NCBI GenBank assembly: GCA_026391735.1
Contig: JAPLDL010000020.1
Location: 16,883-80,882 of the forward strand
Direction: 5' to 3'
Source of the DNA: Bacteroidota bacterium
Lineage (GTDB): Bacteria; Bacteroidota; Bacteroidia; Bacteroidales; FEN-979
DNA: 64,000 nt
The stretch's first letter is position 1; each line of letters begins with the position of its first letter. Below the pieces are notes generated by a model. The model was given only the letters and a program-made list of their open reading frames with translations, did no database searches and had not been told where the DNA came from. Shown piece after piece: positions 44,524 through 52,130 of the stretch. The translations under genes were made by a program, and so were the position numbers.

Positions 44524-46872
44524 ATGAATTCAGGAACAGGTATTAAAATAGTAATGCTTTCTGTTTTTTCAGTACTGTTAATCCGGCCAGTTGGGGCACA
44601 GGCCGTATCGGGCTATGTTTACGAAAAAACCGGAGATGGAAAGCAGGGAGCCCTCCCCGGTGTAAATGTTTACTGGGCGGGAACCACCAAAGGAACATTC
44701 ACAGATGAAAACGGGAAATTCCGCCTTTCCCGCACCGGAAACGGGAATTCCAGGCTTGTCGTGAGCCTGCTGGGATACCGCAGGGATACTCTGCTGGTGT
44801 CAAAGGATAAATCAAAGCTTGACATCGAGATGCAGCCAGGCGACAGGGAATTGTCAGAAGTTGAGATTAAAGCAAGACAGGATAATTCGTATGTCTCTAA
44901 AATGAAGACCCAGGCGACGACGGTCATTAACATAGGCGAACTCCAGAGAGCAGCCTGCTGTAACCTGGCCGAGAGTTTTGAAACAAATGCCTCAGTCGAC
45001 GTTTCATACAGTGATGCCGTGTCGGGAGCCAGGCAGATCCAATTGCTGGGTCTCAGCGGGATCTATAGCCAGATCATGACCGAAAATGTACCGCTTATCC
45101 GTGGGCTTGCAACACCTTATGGCCTTAATTATGTACCTGGTCCCTGGATGGAATCCATCCAGGTGGCTAAAGGCACTTCATCAGTTGTTCAGGGATATGA
45201 ATCCATCACCGGGCAGATCAATGTAGAGTATAAAAAACCGGAGAGTGTTGAGAAGTTCTACTTGAATCTGTATGGCAACAGTAACCTCAGGTTTGAAGCC
45301 AATGCCAACGGGTCGGTAAAGATCACCGATAAACTGAGTACATCCCTTCTTGTTCATGCCGATGATTTCAGGTTCCCGTTCGACAGGAACGGAGACGGGT
45401 TTATGGACATGCCCAAGCTGACCAATGTCAATGTGTTTAACCGATGGGATTTTATTAACCCGGGTAAATGGGTATCCAGGCTCGGAGTAAAATACCTTTA
45501 CGAGGAACGTAACGGTGGGCAGATGGATTTTGTGAAAAACAGCTGGAATACCGATACTACCGGTATCACCAACGATTCCAAGAAATACGGGATAGGTATT
45601 AAAACTAACCGCTTCGAAGCATTCTGGAAGAACGGCATATTCTTTAAGGGAACTGCCGGCTCAAGTCTCGGTTTGATATTGTCGTTCATTAATCATGAAC
45701 AGGATGCATTTTACGGCATCAATCTGTACCATGGCCATGAACAGAATTTCAATGCTAACCTTATCTATACAGCCCAGTTCAACGGTGAAAAGCATAAGAT
45801 CTCGGCCGGCGGAAGTTATTTTATTGATGGTTATTCCGAGAATTTTATCCAGACCAGGCTGGCATATCGGTACCAGTACCTGCCCGATACGGTAAGCCCT
45901 ACTTATGCCGATAAGTTCACCCTGGTCAATGATTCCTTATATACATATGTGATGGACCGTTCGGAATGGGCTGCTGGTGGTTTTATGGAATACACTTTCA
46001 ATCTCAAGGATAAGTTCACTCTTATTGCCGGTGTTCGGGGTGATTATAACAGCCGTTGGGGGTTTTTGTTCACACCCAGGCTTCATTTGAGGGTAACACT
46101 CGCCAAGGGGCTTGCCTTGAGGGGATCGGTCGGAAAGGGGTACCGCTCACCCAACCTTCTTGCCGAGAATTCCCCCATGCTGATCAGCCAGAGGGTCCTG
46201 TATTTTGCACCCTCACTTTCGAATGAGGAAGCCTGGAATTTCGGGCTCAGCCTCACCTGGGATTTTAACCTTTTCAGCCGTAAAGCCCAGTTCACAATCG
46301 ATGGTTACAGCACCCAGTTTGTAAAACAGGTGGTCGTTGACCAGGATAGCCTCCCCACAGCTGTATTCTTTTACAACCTTAACGGTTCATCCTATGCAAA
46401 CGTAGCCCAGGCACAATTCAGTTTTCAGCCTGTCAAACAATTTACAATACTGGCTGCTTTCCGATACAATGACGTGAAAGTGACCGAAGGGAGCCAGCTC
46501 AGGCAAAAAGCCCTCGTTAACCAGTATAAGGCGCTACTGACCCTGAGTTACGCAACCCGTTTCGACAAGTGGAAGTTTGACCTCACAGGGCAGATGAACG
46601 GTAATTCACGCATTCCTGATACAAAGAAAATGCCTGCTGTGCTTCAGCTTCCTGAGAAATCACCGGTTTGGTTTAATTTGCTGGCCCAGGTAACCAGAAA
46701 ATTCAAGAACTTTGAAGTTTACATCGGGGGTGAAAACCTGCTTAATGTACGACAGGACAATCCGATTGTTGAGTATTTCAAACCTTATCATACACATTTT
46801 GATGCCTCCATGGCCTGGGGACCGGTGGTTGGGATCACAGGGTACGCGGGGATACGGCTGACGATAAAGTGA
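44524..46872 (+). CDS. TonB-dependent receptor, metal-set type
   Basis: 782 residues: signal peptide (about 1-25), carboxypeptidase-regulatory-like domain (30-115, YVYEKTGDGKQGALPGVNVY), plug (about 130-235, with LQRAACCNLAESFETNASVD and IQLLGLSGIYSQIMTENVPL), then a barrel ending GYAGIRLTIK. The Cys-Cys in AACCNLAESFETN is, from memory, typical of receptors adjacent to HMA-domain proteins in Bacteroidota and may bind metal at the plug. Neighbours upstream (HYC_CC_PP-like) and downstream (HMA) support a role in copper or related metal traffic. The ligand has not been shown. Octamer and heptamer arrays follow the stop. Confidence 0.9.
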   Translation: MNSGTGIKIVMLSVFSVLLIRPVGAQAVSGYVYEKTGDGKQGALPGVNVYWAGTTKGTFTDENGKFRLSRTGNGNSRLVVSLLGYRRDTLLVSKDKSKLDIEMQPGDRELSEVEIKARQDNSYVSKMKTQATTVINIGELQRAACCNLAESFETNASVDVSYSDAVSGARQIQLLGLSGIYSQIMTENVPLIRGLATPYGLNYVPGPWMESIQVAKGTSSVVQGYESITGQINVEYKKPESVEKFYLNLYGNSNLRFEANANGSVKITDKLSTSLLVHADDFRFPFDRNGDGFMDMPKLTNVNVFNRWDFINPGKWVSRLGVKYLYEERNGGQMDFVKNSWNTDTTGITNDSKKYGIGIKTNRFEAFWKNGIFFKGTAGSSLGLILSFINHEQDAFYGINLYHGHEQNFNANLIYTAQFNGEKHKISAGGSYFIDGYSENFIQTRLAYRYQYLPDTVSPTYADKFTLVNDSLYTYVMDRSEWAAGGFMEYTFNLKDKFTLIAGVRGDYNSRWGFLFTPRLHLRVTLAKGLALRGSVGKGYRSPNLLAENSPMLISQRVLYFAPSLSNEEAWNFGLSLTWDFNLFSRKAQFTIDGYSTQFVKQVVVDQDSLPTAVFFYNLNGSSYANVAQAQFSFQPVKQFTILAAFRYNDVKVTEGSQLRQKALVNQYKALLTLSYATRFDKWKFDLTGQMNGNSRIPDTKKMPAVLQLPEKSPVWFNLLAQVTRKFKNFEVYIGGENLLNVRQDNPIVEYFKPYHTHFDASMAWGPVVGITGYAGIRLTIK

Positions 46873-46884
46873 GATGCAGGATGA

Positions 46885-47012
46885 CTGGATAGCTGGATGA
46901 CTGGATAGCTGGATAGCTGGATAGCTGGATGGCTGGATGACTGGATGGCTGGATAACTGGATAGCTGGATAGCTGGATGACTGGATTACTGGATTACTGG
47001 ATTACTGGATAT
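46885..47012. repeat. Octamer tandem array, CTGGATNN x16
   Basis: Sixteen perfectly in-phase 8-nt units; the first six bases (CTGGAT) are invariant and only the last two vary (AG, GA, GG, AA, TA, AT). The last four copies all have T at position 7. It starts 13 bp after the TonB receptor stop. The same unit occurs at 6470-6517. Confidence 0.95.
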
Positions 47013-47040
47013 CTTGTATCCTGCATCCAGAAATATAAAA

Positions 47041-47096
47041 ACATAAAACATAAAACATAAAACATAAAACATAAACCATAAATCATAAACCATAAA
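47041..47096. repeat. Heptamer tandem array, ACATAAA x8
   Basis: Five ACATAAA units, then CCATAAA, TCATAAA, CCATAAA. It ends 4 bp before the HMA gene ATG, so if transcribed from upstream it forms its leader. It lies 28 bp after the octamer array, giving two unrelated units in one 228 bp gap. Confidence 0.9.
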
Positions 47097-47100
47097 AACA

Positions 47101-47472
47101 ATGAAACCAATGAAAACAAAAATCAAAATTCTAAGCAGCATGATGCTGTTGATCTTTATTCTGGCATCCGGAACAACTTTCAGCCAGGATAAAAAGACAG
47201 AAACAATAAAAATAAAGACTTCTGCAGTTTGCGATATGTGCAAAGACCGAATTGAACAGGGGATGGCTTTTGAGAAAGGAGTGAAGAACGTGGTGTTGGA
47301 TGTGAAAACCAAAATCGTCACTATTACCTATGTCCCATCCAAAACAACTCCTGACGACCTTCGTAAGGCTATTTCAAAGTTGGGATATGATGCGGATAAC
47401 GTTGCTGCAGATAAAGCTGCCTATTCAAAGTTGCCGGCCTGCTGCAAAAAGGACGCAGCTACAAAGAAGTAA
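47101..47472 (+). CDS. Exported heavy-metal-associated (HMA) domain protein
   Basis: 123 residues. Signal peptide (about 1-29, ending TTFSQ), then a ferredoxin-like HMA domain (about 34-100) with the metal-binding Cys44-x-x-Cys47 in SAVCDMCKDR; the second half ISKLGYDADNV closes the fold. A second Cys pair (Cys114-115) lies in the Lys-rich tail. It resembles periplasmic MerP/CopZ-type metallochaperones and probably binds Cu(I), Hg or a similar ion outside the inner membrane. A GXXCXXC consensus is partly lost (Ala-Val before the first Cys). No metal ATPase or MerR regulator is in the window. A terminator lies at 47498-47533. Confidence 0.88.
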   Translation: MKPMKTKIKILSSMMLLIFILASGTTFSQDKKTETIKIKTSAVCDMCKDRIEQGMAFEKGVKNVVLDVKTKIVTITYVPSKTTPDDLRKAISKLGYDADNVAADKAAYSKLPACCKKDAATKK

Positions 47473-47497
47473 TAATGCAAATCAGCTAACCAAAAGC

Positions 47498-47533
47498 AAA
47501 ACGGCCCCCTGGTTTCCCATGAGGCCGTTTTTT
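47498..47533. terminator. Hairpin terminator between HMA gene and ppdK
   Basis: AAAACGGCC, 16-nt loop, GGCCGTTTT followed by two more T. The stem is 9 bp with A/U flanks on both sides, so it can end both convergent transcripts. Confidence 0.8.
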
Positions 47534-47552
47534 AATTCTGGTAGTCTAAAGG

Positions 47553-50375
47553 TTATTTTTTCCTTGCAACCTTCTTCACAGGTTTAGCAGGGGCTTTCGT
47601 TACCTTCTTAGCTTTGGCAACAGGTTTGGCGGCTGCTTTTGCTTTCATGTCCTTGATATATGCATGAGCTGCTGCAAGACGGGCAATGGGAACGCGGAAA
47701 GGTGAACAGCTTACATAGCTGAATCCAAGCTGGTAGCAGAATTCAACAGATGAAGGCTCGCCTCCGTGTTCTCCGCAAATACCGATCTTAAGATCTTTGC
47801 GAGCACTGCGCCCTTTATCAACGGCAATCTTCATCAGCTGGCCCACGCCTTCGCGGTCAAGTACGTTGAAGGGGTCAACCGGGAGCACCTTCTTGTCGAG
47901 GTATTCGGGAAGGAAACTGCCGATATCGTCGCGGCTGAAGCCAAAACTCATCTGGGTAAGGTCGTTGGTCCCAAATGAGAAGAACTGTGCAAGATTCGCG
48001 ATCTTGTCGGCAGTCAGCGCGGCTCTCGGGATCTCGATCATTGTGCCGATCATGTGAGGTATTTCCTTCATCTTGAACTTGGCTAAAACTTCCTTGTATA
48101 CCATCTCTATGATAGCGTACTGATCTTTCAGCTCTGTGTCCACGCAGGTTACCGGGATCATGATCTCCGGGAAAGGTTTTTTCTTTTCCTTCATCAGTTC
48201 GGCAGTGGCTTCGAAAATAGCCCTTACCTGCATCTCGGTGATCTCGGGATAAGTGATCCCAAGGCGAACGCCGCGGTGACCCATCATGGGGTTGGTCTCA
48301 TGCAGGGCATTTGCACGCTTGTCGAACTCCTCCATCGAGATATTCAGGCTGTCGGCGATTTGCTTCCTGCCTTCGGGATTCTGGGGAATGAACTCATGCA
48401 AAGGTGGATCCAGGGTGCGGATGGTAACAGGATATCCATCCATAGCAGCCATCGTCTGCTTGATGTCTTCCTTTACATACGGGAAAAGTTCATTCAAAGC
48501 CTTGCGCCTTTCTTCCACAGATTTGGAAGCTATCATTTTACGCAGGATGAATAAAGGTTTCTCAGCATTCTTTCCGTAGAACATATGCTCGGTGCGGAAC
48601 AGCCCGATACCTTCGGCTCCGAAAGCACGTGCCTTGGCGGCATCGTCGGGAGTGTCGGCATTCGTGCGGACCTTCATGGTACGTGTTGCATCGCAGAGTT
48701 TCATGAATTTCTGGAAATCGGGGTTCTCCTCGGCTGCCTTTATCATATTTATGGCGCCATTATAGATGTATCCCTTTGATCCGTTCAGAGAAATGTAATC
48801 ACCTTCTTTTAGAATGATGTTGTCGATTTTCATAGTCTTTTTTGAAGCTTCGATCTTCAGGGTGCCTGCACCAACGATGCAGCATTTGCCCCAACCGCGT
48901 GCTACAAGGGCTGCGTGAGAGGTCATGCCTCCGCGGGCAGTAAGGATAGCCTCAGCAGAGCGCATCCCTTCGATGTCTTCAGGGTTGGTTTCTTCGCGGA
49001 CCAGGATCACGGTCTTGCCTTTTTTTGCCCATGCCACAGCTTCTTCAGATGTAAACACGATCTGTCCTGAAGCTCCGCCAGGGCCTGCAGGCAGACCTTT
49101 TGCAACAGGTTTGGTTTTCTTCTCAGCTGCAGGGTCAAGGATGGGATGCAGAAGTTCGTCAAGCTGCGAAGGCTCAACGCGCAGTACTGCCTCTTCGCGG
49201 GTGATCAGCTTATCGGCATACATGTCGAGGGCCATCTTTACAGCTGCCGGACCGTTACGTTTACCAACGCGGCACTGCAGCATGTAAAGCTTGCCGTCCT
49301 GTATGGTAAATTCGATGTCGAGCATGTTGCGGTAATGCTTCTCCAATTTCTTCTGAATAGCGTCAAGTTCTTTGTAAACAACCTTCATCGAAGTCTCAAG
49401 TGAAGGAAGATGGCGGGTATGTTCATTCTTGCCGACCTCGTTGATGGGATTCGGTGTGCGGATACCTGCAACAACATCCTCTCCCTGTGCATTCGGAAGC
49501 CATTCTCCGTAGAAATAATTCTCGCCAGTAGCCGGGTTGCGGGTGAAAGCAACTCCGGTTGCTGAAGTGTCGCCCATATTGCCGAATACCATGGACTGCA
49601 CATTCACAGCGGTTCCCCATGAATCGGGAATACCTTCAAATCTGCGATAGGAGATGGCACGTTTTCCGTTCCAGCTCTGGAATACAGCGCCCACGGCTCC
49701 CCATAACTGTTCCATGGCATCTTCGGGGAAAGGCTTGCCCAAAACTTCCTTTACTTTCTTCTTATATATCTCGATAAGCTTCTTGAGATCATCGGAGGTC
49801 AGGTCGGTATCACTCTTGGCTTTCTTTGCTTCCTTCATCCTGTGAAGTTCGCGCTCAAGTTGAACCCTTACACCCATACCTTCCTTCGGTTCAATGCCGG
49901 CTGCTTTTTCCATGACCACATCAGAATACATCTGGATGAGGCGGCGCTGTGAATCATATACGAACCTGGGGTTCTTGGTCTTTTTGATGAGAGCTTCGCG
50001 GGTGATATCGTTCAAACCTACGTTCAGAACGGTCTCCATCATGCCCGGCATCGAAGCGCGTGCTCCTGAACGAACCGAAACGAGCAACGGGTTCGTCTTG
50101 TCACCAAAAATAGCGCCCATTTCCTTTTCGGTCCTTTTGAGTGCGTCAAGAACCTGTTTCTTCAATTCCTTCGGGTAGTTTCTCTTGTTGTCGTAGTAAG
50201 CTGTGCATACTTCGGTTGAGAGCGTGAACCCTGCCGGAACCGGCAGTCCGATGTTCACCATTTCGGCAAGGTTTGCTCCCTTGCCACCGAGCAGATTCTT
50301 CATGTCGGAATCGCCTTCGGCATTTTTACCGCCGAAGTAGTATACGTACTTCTTTTCTTTCAGTGATTTAGCCAT
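47553..50375 (-). CDS. ppdK: Pyruvate, phosphate dikinase
   Basis: 940 residues. Interconverts pyruvate + ATP + Pi and PEP + AMP + PPi. Domains in order: ATP-grasp (1-340, LLGGKGANLAEMVNIGLPVP), the swivelling phosphohistidine domain with the catalytic His in GGMTSHAALVARGWGKCC (near 485), and the C-terminal PEP/pyruvate barrel (GLFRTEHMFY, GTNDLTQMSFGFSRDD, GICGEHGGEPSSVEFCYQL with the catalytic Cys-like region). About 30 extra residues at the C-terminus are almost all Lys, Ala, Pro and Val. With malic enzyme in the window, the two could feed PEP from malate. Start at 50375. Confidence 0.97.
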   Translation of the reverse strand: MAKSLKEKKYVYYFGGKNAEGDSDMKNLLGGKGANLAEMVNIGLPVPAGFTLSTEVCTAYYDNKRNYPKELKKQVLDALKRTEKEMGAIFGDKTNPLLVSVRSGARASMPGMMETVLNVGLNDITREALIKKTKNPRFVYDSQRRLIQMYSDVVMEKAAGIEPKEGMGVRVQLERELHRMKEAKKAKSDTDLTSDDLKKLIEIYKKKVKEVLGKPFPEDAMEQLWGAVGAVFQSWNGKRAISYRRFEGIPDSWGTAVNVQSMVFGNMGDTSATGVAFTRNPATGENYFYGEWLPNAQGEDVVAGIRTPNPINEVGKNEHTRHLPSLETSMKVVYKELDAIQKKLEKHYRNMLDIEFTIQDGKLYMLQCRVGKRNGPAAVKMALDMYADKLITREEAVLRVEPSQLDELLHPILDPAAEKKTKPVAKGLPAGPGGASGQIVFTSEEAVAWAKKGKTVILVREETNPEDIEGMRSAEAILTARGGMTSHAALVARGWGKCCIVGAGTLKIEASKKTMKIDNIILKEGDYISLNGSKGYIYNGAINMIKAAEENPDFQKFMKLCDATRTMKVRTNADTPDDAAKARAFGAEGIGLFRTEHMFYGKNAEKPLFILRKMIASKSVEERRKALNELFPYVKEDIKQTMAAMDGYPVTIRTLDPPLHEFIPQNPEGRKQIADSLNISMEEFDKRANALHETNPMMGHRGVRLGITYPEITEMQVRAIFEATAELMKEKKKPFPEIMIPVTCVDTELKDQYAIIEMVYKEVLAKFKMKEIPHMIGTMIEIPRAALTADKIANLAQFFSFGTNDLTQMSFGFSRDDIGSFLPEYLDKKVLPVDPFNVLDREGVGQLMKIAVDKGRSARKDLKIGICGEHGGEPSSVEFCYQLGFSYVSCSPFRVPIARLAAAHAYIKDMKAKAAAKPVAKAKKVTKAPAKPVKKVARKK

Positions 50376-50534
50376 AGTTTTATAGTTTTAAAAAAGGATT
50401 TTTTTTGCTAAAATTTGAACCTGCAAAATTACAAGAAATTTCGACTTAAAGAATTAATCCTCAGGGAAAATTCATTGCTTAATGGTCGGCGGATAAGGTT
50501 TCCCCCTGTTCTCGCATACTCGGGTTTCAAGCTC

Positions 50535-51230
50535 CTAATAATCGAGCTTCCCGATATTTTCCATATTCCACAAGATCCACTCCTTCCTGGATTGGATATA
50601 CGCTGTTGGGTATCGAGGATCCCATTTCTGGGGATTCGGCAGGACTGCGGCAAGCAAAGCTGATTCGGTACGGGTGAGTGAAATGGCATGCTTGTTGAAA
50701 TATGCACTGGCAGCTGCTTCCACACCATAAATACCTTTACCGGTTTCAATTACATTCAGGTATACCTCCATGATGCGTTTTTTGCTCCAGGTTAACTCAA
50801 TAAGGAAAGTGAAATAGACCTCAAGTCCTTTGCGTAACCATGAACGCTGAGGCCAGAGAAAAACATTTTTAGCGGTCTGCTGGGAAATCGTGCTGGCTCC
50901 TCTTATCTTTTTCCCCTTATGGAGACTGTTATATTCCTTCGCCTTATCGATAGCATCCAGGTCGAACCCGTGATGCTCAAGAAAACGGTTGTCCTCAGAA
51001 GCTACAACGGCAAGCTGGAGTGAAGGTGCAATGTTTTCAAGAGGGACCCATTCCTTTTTTAACTTCAGGGCCTGGCCTGAGAAATTCTGCTCTCCCAGGC
51101 GCATGACCATAAGGGGTGTAACAGGCGGGTTTACAAATTTATAAAGAAGGGCACAAAAAGTTGATGTGACAATAAATGCCAGGAAAATGTATAAAATAAA
51201 CTTTAATATCTTTTTAACCAGCTGCCACAT
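50535..51230 (-). CDS. mtgA: Monofunctional peptidoglycan transglycosylase
   Basis: 231 residues. Membrane anchor (about 8-29), then a GT51 transglycosylase domain: ASEDNRFLEHHGFDLDAI with the catalytic Glu, RGASTISQQTAKNVFLWPQR, and WSKKRIMEVYLNVIETGKGI with the second Glu. It polymerises lipid II without a transpeptidase domain. Start at 51230. A heptamer array occupies the whole gap to the next gene upstream on its strand. Between its stop and ppdK (50376-50534) I see nothing. Confidence 0.95.
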   Translation of the reverse strand: MWQLVKKILKFILYIFLAFIVTSTFCALLYKFVNPPVTPLMVMRLGEQNFSGQALKLKKEWVPLENIAPSLQLAVVASEDNRFLEHHGFDLDAIDKAKEYNSLHKGKKIRGASTISQQTAKNVFLWPQRSWLRKGLEVYFTFLIELTWSKKRIMEVYLNVIETGKGIYGVEAAASAYFNKHAISLTRTESALLAAVLPNPQKWDPRYPTAYIQSRKEWILWNMENIGKLDY

Positions 51231-51232
51231 TT

Positions 51233-51281
51233 GTAATTCGTACTTTGTAATTCGTAAATCGTAAATCGTAAATCGTAATTT
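51233..51281. repeat. Heptamer tandem array, GTAAWTC x7
   Basis: GTAATTC, GTACTTT, GTAATTC, GTAAATC three times, GTAATTT. It fills essentially the entire 50 bp gap between the mtgA start and the stop of the upstream gene, and its last base is part of that stop codon. Confidence 0.85.
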
Positions 51282-51922
51282 TATTTATCATACTTCCCTT
51301 TCCAACTCCAGTATAAATTCTTCTTGACGTCTTTCACCAGGTTGTACAACGAACCGGCCCAGTAATTTCGCATTCCTATCCCTCCGGCCTTTTCAATCAC
51401 GTTTTCACAAAGCAGGACATCCCTGGTGTTCAGGTTGAACACCACAACGAAGTATGCTGCGGTTTCGCTTCCTTTGTCAAGCAGATCTGCGATAATCACG
51501 ATGCCCAGTCCTTCGTTACCTTTGAGCGGATAGCTCCCTACAAATTTGGTAATATCCCTGCAACTGAACTTGTTGACAGTCCCGTCCTTGATTTTATCTG
51601 CATCGGTAGCCGAGTTCAGGATTGTGACCATGCTGATATCCGGCGTAAGGGCCGACAGCATGAACATGCCTTTTATATCGTATTTGCTGGCTTCAGTGAG
51701 GACCAGGGAGTTCCATCCGGGGAAATATTTATCACGTATTTCAGCAGGACCGATTGGTCCTGCATCTTTGAACTGGGTGTATTCCCCCACAAGTTTGACA
51801 TGTGAATAATCGATGCCCAGCCATGTTACTGCCCCTGCTTTATCCTCAAAAAAGTCCTGAATAGTCTGAGCTTCACATGCCAGGCCGGACAGGATAAAAT
51901 ATAAAACAATGACGTGTTTCAT
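51281..51922 (-). CDS. Exported protein of unknown function
   Basis: 213 residues with a signal peptide (about 1-19, KHVIVLYFILSGLACEAQT). A Cys at 16 stands in a position resembling a weak lipobox (GLAC), so a lipoprotein is possible. The mature part is alpha/beta (TWLGIDYSHVKLVGEYTQF, GLGIVIIADLLDKGSETAAY, VVFNLNTRDVLLCENVIEKA), and the C-terminal NLVKDVKKNLYWSWKGKYDK is basic. I do not recognise the family or any active-site motif. It probably shares a transcript with mtgA. Confidence 0.7.
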   Translation of the reverse strand: MKHVIVLYFILSGLACEAQTIQDFFEDKAGAVTWLGIDYSHVKLVGEYTQFKDAGPIGPAEIRDKYFPGWNSLVLTEASKYDIKGMFMLSALTPDISMVTILNSATDADKIKDGTVNKFSCRDITKFVGSYPLKGNEGLGIVIIADLLDKGSETAAYFVVVFNLNTRDVLLCENVIEKAGGIGMRNYWAGSLYNLVKDVKKNLYWSWKGKYDK

Positions 51923-51982
51923 GGTTTGCTTTTTGTTTTAAAATTAATCCTTTCCTACCTGGCCTGCAAAGAATTTTATCAA

Positions 51983-52073
51983 CATCCGCCATCCGCCATC
52001 CGCCATCTGCCATCCGCCATCCGCCATCCGCCATCTGCCATCCGCCATCTGCCATCTGCCATCCGACATCCCT
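51983..52073. repeat. Heptamer tandem array, CATCYGC x11-13
   Basis: Eleven perfect units of CATCCGC or CATCTGC (51983-52059) and two degenerate ones (CATCCGA, CATCCCT). It ends 2 bp before the -33 TTG of the LKR promoter at 52076. The reverse complement of its unit forms the array after LKR at 53462-53489. Confidence 0.93.
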
Positions 52074-52075
52074 CC

Positions 52076-52105
52076 TTGCTTTCTCAGGCGCTTTTCGTAC
52101 TTTTG
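52076..52105 (+). promoter_or_regulatory. Two-box promoter for the lysine-degradation pair
   Basis: TTG (52076-52078), 19 bp spacer, TACTTTTG (52098-52105), both boxes matching the Bacteroidota consensus. The ATG of the LKR gene lies 25 bp downstream. Confidence 0.6.
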
Positions 52106-52130
52106 CTGTGAATTCCTTAACTACTATACT

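Noticed and set aside
51983..52073. CRISPR array
   Set aside because: Units are 7 nt with no spacers; no Cas genes are near. The other arrays fail the same way.
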